A DNA stretch of 64,000 nt from Methylophaga sp. (GTDB lineage Bacteria; Pseudomonadota; Gammaproteobacteria; Nitrosococcales; Methylophagaceae): contig PAJP01000004.1 in assembly GCA_002706095.1 (NCBI GenBank), positions 152,506-216,505 on the forward strand, written 5' to 3'. Positions 36,060 through 46,100 of the stretch are shown here, piece after piece. A program made the position numbers and the translations under genes. The notes under the pieces are model-generated. The model was not told the origin of the DNA. It ran no database searches and saw nothing but the letters and a program-made list of their open reading frames with translations. Position 1 is the first letter of the stretch; every line of letters starts with the position of its first letter.

Positions 36060-37874
36060 TTATTTCTCCGTGACCAAGCGTATTTTCGGTTTCTGATTAA
36101 TCATATTTTTTTCTGTCGCCTCTAGCTGATAGAGACTGTTACCAGCTATTCGTTTAGCCATTGATTTTGCCTTACTGGCGTATTCGGTCAGATCAATCTC
36201 TGCCTGGATATTCGGGAAGTCTAAAATACGCACAGCACCTATCGATAAGCTAAGCAGTGAATAAAAGGTTTCATTGCCATGGCGATCAACCGCATTGATG
36301 CCTGCTTGTTGCAGATGACGCAAATTGTATAGCTGTGGGTAAAGTGCCTCAAATGCTTCTAGAATCTTTTGGCAACGCTGTCGCCAGTCTTTACTTTCAA
36401 ACAAGATGATAAAATCATCGCCACCCACATGCCCAACAAAGTCGATTTCCTGGTCGACATGTTCAGTTAATGTTTTAGCTGTGAGGCTAATCACCTTATC
36501 GCCTTTACCGTAACCATAAATGTCGTTGTAGGGTTTGAAGTTATCCAAGTCAAAATAGCAGACAGTGACATCCCGATTTTGCTCGATAATCTCACGGGTA
36601 TGTTCACTTAAAGGCACATTTCCTGGCAGACCACTCAGCGGGTTGGCATGGCGAGCCATGGTGATTTGCATATCGGTAATCTGACGTAGCAAGTCCATTA
36701 AACTACCTACACCGCGATAACGACCTTGCTCAGTAATGACGAACGCACTGTGCTGGTGATGTGCTTCCTGGCTGGTGATTTGATAACTAAGTTTTTTCAA
36801 TGGCAGCTCAGTTTCAACCACGATAGGATTTTTATCCATAAAGTCTTTTATGGGTTTTCTTCCGTACAGTTCACGACCAAAACGGCTGGCGTAAAGTGTC
36901 ATAAAATCATCGCGCCACATGATACCCACGACACGATTATTATCATCAACTACCGGCAACGCATTCAGTTTTAACGCTTTCTGAAAACGATCAGAAATAT
37001 GCTCAATGGTATCGTTATGTCTGACCGGATCTAAATCTGTCAGCAAGCTGCTAACAAGGGTATTCGCTCTTGGACGACCTGTTCGTTGTATCGTTGTTTC
37101 TTTGCGTTGGGCAAACAGACTGTTATCGAGTTCTTTTTGTGGATTACGATTAGGACGGCCAAAGTAATAGCCTTGTACAAAGCGCATATCCAGACTTTGT
37201 GCGGTGATATATTCCTGACGAACTTCAATGCCTTCACCAATCACCTGGCAGCCGATACTTTGAGCAATATCAATCATGGACTGCACAAATTGGCGCTTTT
37301 GCCGATCTTCATGAATATTCTGCATAAAGTGGCGGTCCAGTTTCACAAAATCAGGCTTGAGTTCAGACCAGGTGCGTAAGCCAGAATAGCCCGCGCCCAA
37401 ATCATCAATCGCAATCGAAAACCCCATATCGCGATAATGTTCAGTGGCTGTTCGCATTAATTCATAGTCATCAATCGGATACTGTTCAGTGAGCTCAATG
37501 ATGACTTGTTCTGCTGATAAACCAGCTGACTCAACATATTGTAAAGTCAATCCGTGTGGATAATTATTATCCAGCAGAGCAACAGGCGTCGTATTGATGA
37601 AGAGTTTTTCTTTCAGGCCGAGTTGACCATAGCGTTTGATCGCCGTTTCTCGACAGAGTAAATCCAGCTCAGCCAGACAATCATGCTTGAGAGCGGTATC
37701 AAATAAGGTCACAGGCGAATGGAGGGGGCCATCAGATGGACCACGAATCAGTGCCTCATAACCAAAAATCTGTTGGTTGTGTAACGAGATAATAGGTTGA
37801 AACAGAGCTGTCAGACGTCCATGACTGAGAATTTCCTGTAATGAGTGATAGTGGTGTAATTCTTCTTGCGTCAT
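36060..37874 (-). CDS. EAL-CBS-GGDEF protein (c-di-GMP turnover)
   Basis: Seen: 604 aa cytoplasmic protein. An N-terminal EAL phosphodiesterase domain (FGYEALIRG about 34; ELTEQYPIDDYE; IAIDDLGAGYSGLRTW; VIGEGIE; QGYYFGRP) spans about 15-250. A CBS pair (PVVDDNNRVVGIMWRDDFMTLYASR, QHSAFVITEQGRYRGVGSLMDLL) spans about 290-395. A GGDEF domain (VCYFDLDNFKPYNDIYGYGKGDKVI, GHVGGDDFIILF) spans about 410-580. The GGDDF variant is compatible with cyclase activity, and the EAL metal ligands look intact. CBS domains may sense nucleotides. Target process is unknown. Confidence 0.88.
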   Translation of the reverse strand: MTQEELHHYHSLQEILSHGRLTALFQPIISLHNQQIFGYEALIRGPSDGPLHSPVTLFDTALKHDCLAELDLLCRETAIKRYGQLGLKEKLFINTTPVALLDNNYPHGLTLQYVESAGLSAEQVIIELTEQYPIDDYELMRTATEHYRDMGFSIAIDDLGAGYSGLRTWSELKPDFVKLDRHFMQNIHEDRQKRQFVQSMIDIAQSIGCQVIGEGIEVRQEYITAQSLDMRFVQGYYFGRPNRNPQKELDNSLFAQRKETTIQRTGRPRANTLVSSLLTDLDPVRHNDTIEHISDRFQKALKLNALPVVDDNNRVVGIMWRDDFMTLYASRFGRELYGRKPIKDFMDKNPIVVETELPLKKLSYQITSQEAHHQHSAFVITEQGRYRGVGSLMDLLRQITDMQITMARHANPLSGLPGNVPLSEHTREIIEQNRDVTVCYFDLDNFKPYNDIYGYGKGDKVISLTAKTLTEHVDQEIDFVGHVGGDDFIILFESKDWRQRCQKILEAFEALYPQLYNLRHLQQAGINAVDRHGNETFYSLLSLSIGAVRILDFPNIQAEIDLTEYASKAKSMAKRIAGNSLYQLEATEKNMINQKPKIRLVTEK

Positions 37875-37908
37875 CGTCTTATCTTCTCTTGCTAATATCT
37901 CCTAATCA

Positions 37909-37936
37909 GAAAAAAGCCCCACCCTGGGGTGAGGCT
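37909..37936 (-). terminator. Intrinsic terminator after the porin gene
   Basis: Read leftward: AGCCTCACCC, loop CA, GGGTGGGGCT with one mismatch, then a run of Ts (the A-run at 37909-37915 on the plus strand). It starts about 28 bp beyond the porin stop. Confidence 0.85.
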
Positions 37937-37963
37937 TTTATCAGTGCTTTCCAGTGTTAAGAC

Positions 37964-39349
37964 CTACCAGAATGCTTGCGCACGGAATTTAAGTGCAGAT
38001 GGTTCTGCATCTGAACTTGCGCCATCGACAGTCAGATCGGTAACTTTGTCGTAGTTCAGCATTAAACGAATATTTTTACGTGGAATGTAGTTCACACCCA
38101 ATGTAAATTTATCTGCTTCGTCTTCAGTTTGTACACTTCCGCCGACTAAACCTTCGGTTTCAATGTTTTCAAAGCGAGCAACTAACTGCCACGCACCATA
38201 TGGAGATTTAGGTGAAACGCCAGAGTTATAACCTTTTTTCCACTTGTAAGATTCACCCGTCAGGAAGTAACCAGCTTCAACTGAATAGCCAGTGAATTCT
38301 TGATCTGAGTTTGAGTTACTTTCAGCTGTGTAGTCTACGTATTCAGCTAAAGCGTGGAATGGGCCATAGATACCTAAAACATCAGCTGTGAATGCTTTTG
38401 AGCCATCATAATCTGCTACAGAAGTGTCAATTGGACGCTCTGAAGTAATGTGGCTAACAGCACGTTGACGGTAGCGGAATGAACCATCACCGTTACCACG
38501 GTTCAAATAACCCAAACCAACTTGTAACATGTGTTTGCTGTCTTGCATAAATGGTACGAATGAACCGCGAACTGCCCATGTATCTGCATCATCTACATCA
38601 GTTTCACCACCGTCGATTTCACCGCTTGTTAAAGATGATGCTAATAACCAACGATAATCTTTGTCATTCAACTGGAATGCAACACCACTCTCACGAGCAG
38701 GTGATAAAGCTGAATCAGCATAGAATGGGCGATCAATAAAGCTCATGTATTTAGAGCTAGCTTTAGTGTTATAACCAAAAGCTATGTGAGATTGACCAAG
38801 TTTTACACCCCATTTGGTGCTGTCGTTTAGTTTGTTGCCGTAACCAACATAAGCATCTTTAATTGATGCATCACCGCCAGCAAAGTCAGCTTCAAATTTG
38901 TAGCTCCAGTCATAAATCGAACCTTGGAAACCCAAACGTGCACGACGTAATTCAGTTCCTCGACCTTCGTTATCACCTACACCTGCAGTACCATCGTATA
39001 AACCATCATTGTCTACAGAGATGGCATCCCACATCACACGACCGATAGGTTGGAATTCCCAGTTACCTTCTCTGTCTGCAACAACTAACTTGCCATCAGT
39101 GGTAATTTTTGGCATATCTGCAGTTGCTTCAGCGACTTGTTTTTTCACTTCAGCTTGAGCAGCTTCAGTTTTTTCTTGATCAGCTGCTGCAGCGTTTTTC
39201 AGCATGTTGTAGTCTTCTGCACTGATGGTGCCTTTGTCACGAAGGACTTTTAACAGGTCAGCCATCGCTTCGTTGTTTGCCTGAGCAGGCAACATTGCTG
39301 CACCAAACAAGGTACCGGCAATTAATAAAGATGTTGTTTTCAATTTCAA
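37964..39349 (-). CDS. Phosphate-selective porin O/P family outer-membrane protein
   Basis: Seen: 461 aa with signal peptide MKLKTTSLLIAGTLFGAAMLPAQA, an N-terminal helical segment (EAMADLLKVLRDKGTISAEDYNMLKNAAAADQEK), then a beta barrel of the OprO/OprP family (GRGTELRRARLGFQGSIYDWSYKFEADFAGGDASIKDAYVGY, VGLGYLNRGNGDGSF, YSVEAGYFLTGESYKWKKGYN) ending in aromatic QAFW. The family name suggests anion uptake, but selectivity is not provable here, and no pst or pho genes are near. It is monocistronic with a long leader and its own terminator, as for an abundant porin. Confidence 0.87.
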   Translation of the reverse strand: MKLKTTSLLIAGTLFGAAMLPAQANNEAMADLLKVLRDKGTISAEDYNMLKNAAAADQEKTEAAQAEVKKQVAEATADMPKITTDGKLVVADREGNWEFQPIGRVMWDAISVDNDGLYDGTAGVGDNEGRGTELRRARLGFQGSIYDWSYKFEADFAGGDASIKDAYVGYGNKLNDSTKWGVKLGQSHIAFGYNTKASSKYMSFIDRPFYADSALSPARESGVAFQLNDKDYRWLLASSLTSGEIDGGETDVDDADTWAVRGSFVPFMQDSKHMLQVGLGYLNRGNGDGSFRYRQRAVSHITSERPIDTSVADYDGSKAFTADVLGIYGPFHALAEYVDYTAESNSNSDQEFTGYSVEAGYFLTGESYKWKKGYNSGVSPKSPYGAWQLVARFENIETEGLVGGSVQTEDEADKFTLGVNYIPRKNIRLMLNYDKVTDLTVDGASSDAEPSALKFRAQAFW

Positions 39350-39567
39350 GGGACTATCCTCTAGGTTGGTTTATCAATTCGGTAAGAGCCGAAGTCCCGC
39401 ACACCTTAGGCTTGTTATGTTTCAGCATGATGAAGAAAACGTTACAGTTTTGTGACATTGATACAAAAGCTGACTTTTGTTGTATTTAAGCGACAATGGT
39501 GATCAGGCCTTGAAATATGGAAAACCGCACCAATATCCATCTATATAACCATGCCTTTGGACGTCCT

Positions 39568-40041
39568 ATGTTTCGAATTTTATTACTGATTTTTTTAATT
39601 ATCCCCATCGTTGAAATCTATGTGTTGATACAGGTTGGCGATGTGATTGGTGCATTACCGACTATATTTATGGTGGTGGCCACCGCTGTTCTAGGTGCGT
39701 TTTTACTTCGTTTACAAGGTTTTCAAACATTACAACGAGCACAAAGCTCCATGGCCAGCGGTCAAATTCCTGCCACAGAGATGTTGGAAGGGGTGTGCTT
39801 GGTTATCGCTGGGGCGATGTTACTAACCCCCGGGTTTGTCACCGATACCTTTGGTTTTTTGCTACTAGTGCCAGCCGTCAGGCAGAGTGTGATTAAACAA
39901 TTAGCCAAGAATAGTCGTATTTTTTACACACAAAAGCGTGGTGATGCTTTTTCACAACAACGCTATCGATCAGATTATCGTGAAGGTGATGTGATTGATG
40001 GGGAAGTGGTCGATGACGATGATAAACATCATCTTCGATAA
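39568..40041 (+). CDS. fxsA: FxsA family membrane protein
   Basis: Seen: about 157 aa from the ATG at 39568 (MFRILLLIFLIIPIVEIYVLIQVGDVIG), with a helix pair, TIFMVVATAVLGAFLLRLQGFQTLQRAQ, then MLEGVCLVIAGAMLLTPGFVTDTFGFLLLVPAVR, the FxsA hallmark, and a hydrophilic acidic tail. Family knowledge: E. coli FxsA reduces F-plasmid exclusion of phage T7; its normal role is unknown. As in many gammaproteobacteria it lies directly upstream of groES. Confidence 0.9.
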   Translation: MFRILLLIFLIIPIVEIYVLIQVGDVIGALPTIFMVVATAVLGAFLLRLQGFQTLQRAQSSMASGQIPATEMLEGVCLVIAGAMLLTPGFVTDTFGFLLLVPAVRQSVIKQLAKNSRIFYTQKRGDAFSQQRYRSDYREGDVIDGEVVDDDDKHHLR

Positions 40042-40069
40042 AAATTTTTAAATTTTTTTGCTTAGCCCC

Positions 40070-40099
40070 CTTGAAAGCGGGTTTTGTAACCCCATTCTA
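40070..40099 (+). promoter_or_regulatory. Heat-shock (sigma-32 type) promoter of groESL
   Basis: CTTGAAA, 13 bases, then CCCCATTCTA, an almost perfect match to the sigma-32 -35 and -10 elements. It lies 58 bp before groES. No CIRCE repeat is present, so control by RpoH rather than HrcA is expected. Confidence 0.85.
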
Positions 40100-40156
40100 T
40101 GAGTTCCCTACAATTTAAGTTAGTCATTAATAGACATTTTTTCGGAGGAAATACAG

Positions 40157-40447
40157 ATGAATCTTCGTCCCCTTCATGATCGTGTGATTGTTCGTCGCAT
40201 GGAAGAAGAAACAATGAGCGCTGGCGGTATCGTTATCCCTGATAACGCCGCAGAAAAACCATCTCGCGGTGAAATTCTTGCTGCAGGTGATGGCAAGGTT
40301 ACAGATTCAGGCGAAGTTCGCCCTTTGGCGGTAAAAGTGGGTGACAAAGTACTGTTTGGCAAATATGCCGGTACTGAAGTTAAGGTTGACGGTGAAGAAC
40401 TGTTAGTCATGCGTGAAGATGACATTGTTGCTGTTATCGAAGGCTAA
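40157..40447 (+). CDS. groES: Co-chaperonin GroES
   Basis: Lid of the GroEL folding chamber. Seen: 96 aa, [44 protein letters not shown] with the mobile loop, and [37 protein letters not shown] ribosome site precedes the ATG by about 9 bases. It is followed by groEL after 46 bp. Confidence 0.98.
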   Translation: MNLRPLHDRVIVRRMEEETMSAGGIVIPDNAAEKPSRGEILAAGDGKVTDSGEVRPLAVKVGDKVLFGKYAGTEVKVDGEELLVMREDDIVAVIEG

Positions 40448-40472
40448 TCCCTGGATTCATTTGCTTTATTAA

Positions 40473-42131
<1,659 letters not shown>

Positions 42132-42158
42132 TCATCCCTCAGTCTTTAGTGCTAAAAA

Positions 42159-42188
42159 AGCCCCGGCCATTTGGTCGGGGCTTTTTTG
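42159..42188. terminator. Strong intrinsic terminator, bidirectional
   Basis: AGCCCCGGCC, loop ATTT, GGTCGGGGCT with flanking A and T runs. It ends groESL rightward and mscL leftward. Confidence 0.92.
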
Positions 42189-42189
42189 T

Positions 42190-42645
42190 TTATACGAGTT
42201 CTGATGTGCAGTGTGGACAACGCGTCGCTTTGATAAGAATGGTTGAGTAACATCTTGGACATTCTTTATTGGTGGCTTCTGCAGGTGCAGGTTCTGCTTC
42301 TTTTTCACGTTGCATTTTATTGACCGAACGAATCAACAGAAAAACAGCAAAGGCGACGATCAAAAAGCTGATGACCGCATTAATAAAGACGCCATAACTA
42401 ATCACTACAGCACCAGCTTCCTGAGCTGTTGCCAAGGTGGCATATGGACCTGCCACAGTACCTTCTTTTAACGTGACAAATAAGTCTGAAAAGTCGACAC
42501 CTCCCAGTAATAGACCAATAGGTGGCATAATTACGTCGGCTACCAAACTCTTCACAATGGTGCCAAACGCACCACCGATGATAATCCCCACGGCCATATC
42601 CAACACATTGCCGCGCATGGCAAACTCTTTGAATTCCTTCAACAT
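42190..42645 (-). CDS. mscL: Large-conductance mechanosensitive channel with C-terminal zinc ribbon
   Basis: Safety valve that opens under hypo-osmotic stress. Seen: 151 aa. TM1 is in [48 protein letters not shown] with the gating hallmarks, a periplasmic loop follows, then TM2 ([26 protein letters not shown]). Past the usual end comes a linker and [23 protein letters not shown], a CxxC...CxxC zinc-ribbon-like tail absent from E. coli MscL (136 aa). The tail would be cytoplasmic. Salt-tolerant marine life fits a need for this channel. Confidence 0.93.
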   Translation of the reverse strand: MLKEFKEFAMRGNVLDMAVGIIIGGAFGTIVKSLVADVIMPPIGLLLGGVDFSDLFVTLKEGTVAGPYATLATAQEAGAVVISYGVFINAVISFLIVAFAVFLLIRSVNKMQREKEAEPAPAEATNKECPRCYSTILIKATRCPHCTSELV

Positions 42646-42835
42646 CCTTTATCTTCCTTTTGTTGTTTTCATTGAAATAGAGGGCGAGCATCCTGATTAA
42701 ACATTGAGTCTCAGTTGGATATTAGCCATCACTATTTGGGCTGTCTATCTTTATTTTGTGCATTATTCTTGTTCGCAATATTGTCTGCGTCATCAAACCG
42801 TGGTTGTTATTCGGGTATGTACGTATAATTCTGAT

Positions 42836-42998
42836 TTTTATGGTCTCTTATCAGAGTTAAAAGGGAATTCTTAACCGAAGCTGTCCCCGCAACTGTATAC
42901 GTGAAGTTTCTGACAACGATGATGTAAAACCACTGAAATCAATCGATTTTGGGAAGGTGAGTTGGAAATGTTGAAGCGTGAGCCAGGATATCTGCCAT
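42836..42998 (+). ncRNA. Cobalamin riboswitch
   Basis: The conserved elements appear in order: AAAAGGGAA (42859-42867), the B12 box with core CTGTCCCCGCAACTGTA (42881-42897), CCACTG (42930-42935), GGGAAGG (42951-42957), and GAGCCAGGATATCTGCC (42980-42996). It stands 130 bp upstream of the CobN-like gene. Downstream, GGCCGG (43018-43023) can pair with CCGGCC (43095-43100), a possible expression platform that would sit close to the gene start. Binding of a cobalamin would be expected to turn the operon off. The exact ends are approximate. Confidence 0.92.
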
Positions 42999-43131
42999 GA
43001 AAACGTTATTATCCGATGGCCGGGGTGTGCAGTTGGAGCGGGAAACCGTTTAATGGCGAATCATCTTTGAGTTATTAAGCGGTGTCTGATCTTTCCGGCC
43101 TGGTTTGATAACTCAGTGTTTTTATATATTG

Positions 43132-46100
43132 ATGGATAACGCTGTGTTTAACCGACTTATTCTTTGTTTCATTCTATTTCTTTTTTCTTCATCAGTCCTG
43201 GCCGAGCAATTATTGCTGATTGTCACACCACGAAATGTACCGGAAGTGGTGTCTGGTGCGCATGAGTTTTTAAAACACCCTTCTCACTCCTCCACGTCAG
43301 TGCAAATACGCACAACCGAGCAGTGGCAAGACTTAAGCGTAAATCAACAAGCCGCTTTATTAAAACAGTCAGATTTAGTCTTCGCAGGCGGCGTGTTTGG
43401 CGAAACAGCCAATCAGTTGGTAGAACATAGTAAAAACGGCCTGCTAAAAAATCTTATCGCATTGCATAGCGATCAGCGTCTTATGGGGGCGTCTAGTTTG
43501 AACAGTCGTCCCATTTTAAACGGGCCCCCTGACAAATTAATGCAGCATCCAGATCCTGCGTTATCGACAGAACAGTGGATGGCATCGCTATTAGAACAAT
43601 ACCCGGCACAGGAAGCGTGGTTGATTTCACGATTCTTTTGGCTGGGAAGAAATAGTGAAAATATGCAGGGACTGATTAGTCATCTACATCATCTGGTTAA
43701 TAATGAAAATACAACTGAGCGTCCTCAATTAGCTGCACAGCTCAGGCTTTATCATCAAGATAAAATCATTCCACCAGATCAGTTTGAGTTTTCTGCAAAA
43801 TCATCATGGGTGGTGTTAGTGGATTATGAAACTGGGGAACGGCCGGGAGAAAAGGCATTACTGGATGCTGTTTGTAAACAGCTTATTGATGAGTCAACTG
43901 GTTGTGTGTCAGTGCTTACTGCGTGGGGTGATGCCAGTTTATCTGCCATCAAGTTATTAGCTGAGAATAAGTCACACATCAGTTCAGTGGTGTCTCTGCA
44001 AGACTTTGTGATTGGCGGATCGGAACATCGGCAGGCTGTCACCGATGAATTAAAAAAACTGAATGTACCGGTGATAAAAGCGATGCGTTTAAGTGACAGT
44101 ACCCACGCTGAATGGGCGTTGTCAGAAGCCGGAATCAGTTGGGATTCTGTTCACTATCGTGTCGCTATGCCTGAGTTACAAGGGGTGTCTCAGCCAATGG
44201 TGGTTGCAACGATGACCCCCGCCGAAGTCGATAAACTTACGGGAGCCAGACTGGCTTTCTCAGAACCTGTAGAGTCACAAGTCACCTTATTGGCCAAGCG
44301 CTTAAAACGCTGGCAGCAATTACAAGATAAAGCGAATCAGGATAAAAAGATTGCGATTATCTATTACAACCATCCGCCTGGTCGCCACAATATCGGTGCT
44401 GATAATTTAAACGTCGTGGAGTCCTTGTTCGATATTCTGCATTCGCTTAAAAACCAAGGGTATAACACCGGTGAGTTACCGGCGACATCAGACGCATTGC
44501 TAGATTTATTGCAGCAACGAGGGGTCAACTTACCTGAAGATCAGACTGTCTTGGCTGCGATGTCGTCACAAGTCAACACAATGGATAGCAAAAGCTACCA
44601 AACCTGGTTTCAAACATTGCCAGAATCACTACAGCAAGAAATGGTCAATGGCCCGCTGGGCTTATTACATGCCAATCTAAAACAAGCTAAAGCATTGAAT
44701 GATCCAACCATTGCGGCCCATTTATTAGCTCGAGTAATGGAAGATATTCGCCATGTTGTCGATGGGGCCGACCATGCTGGTCGTGACCGTGTGTTGCAAT
44801 TACTCAGTCAGCTACAAACCATCTACCAGCGACCTTTAGCAAACATCGACTGGCAACAGGCTGAGCAATTAATTAATGCCATCAGCCAACAATGGATAGA
44901 AGGCATAAGAGGCTGGGGCGAAGCGCCGGGGAATGTGATGGTTTATGACGATAAAATCCTGATTCCCGGTCTTGAGTTTGGCAATATTTTTGTTGGTCCA
45001 CAGCCTCCAAGAGGTTGGGAACTGAATGAAGAATTATTGCATGCCAATTTATCCTTCCCGCCGCCACATCAATATCTGGCGTTTTATCAGTGGCTAAGAA
45101 ATACCTTTCATGCTGATGCCTTAGTTCATCTGGGCCGCCATTCGACCTACGAGTTTTTACCTCGTCATCGAGTGGGTATGGCTGAGAATGATTACCCTCA
45201 GGCAATTTTAGATGATTTGCCAAGTATCTACCCTTATATCGTTGATGGTGTGGGTGAGGGTATTCAGGCAAAACGCCGTGGCCTCGCGGTGATGGTTGAT
45301 CACCTCACACCGCCTTTGGCTAGCACTGAGTTATATGATCAATTACTGGAATTACGACAGGTCGTTGAAAGTTATGAAGCTGCACCTGTGAATGCTGGAG
45401 CTATGCGCGATCGTGCGATTGAGGAAATGAAACGCTTAGTCGCCAAACTTAATCTGGAAGATGAACTGACAGCGAATATGGCTGGGGAGTTGGAAGTGCG
45501 AGGATTGAGTTCATTCGAGCAGGTGGATGACGATTTGTTAGTGCACGAAATCGGCCATTACCTGACCACTCTACAAGAAGATTTTATGCCTCTGGGGCTA
45601 CATGTTTTTGGTCGAGACTGGTCTGAACAAGCGGTTCAAACCATGCTTACTTCAATGAATAATGGCAAACAAGCTACGGAGAGCTGGGATCCACTTCTAC
45701 GCGGCTCACCTGCTGCAGAAATGTCGGCATTATTGGCTGCTTTAGATGGTCAATTTGTTGAGCCGGGTAAAGGTAATGATCCGATTCGCACACCATCAGC
45801 ATTACCGACTGGACGTAATTTCTATGCCTTAGATGATAGCTTAATTCCATCACGTTTAGGCTACAAAGTCGGTATCGCATTAGCCGAAAAAGCCCGTGCA
45901 GAAACTCCCGCAAAAAACGCTCAGGATAGTGATGCCTTAGTGTTATGGGCATCCGATGTGGTGCGTGATGAAGGCGCTATGATCGCTTTTGCTTACGATA
46001 TGTTAGGGGTGAAACCGACCTGGAGTCGTCGTGGAATTTTTAGTGGATTAGAACGTTTGGATCTTTCTTCATCAGCCTCGCCTCATCCCCGAATCCGCCG

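Noticed and set aside
38551..39048. His-rich rightward frames opposite the porin gene
   Set aside because: The His and Gln richness comes from reading the complement of Asp, Gly and Ala codons. The porin has a signal peptide, barrel pattern and terminator.
44882..45952. Leftward frames inside the CobN-like gene
   Set aside because: They have no ribosome site or motif and lie wholly inside a strongly conserved coding region.
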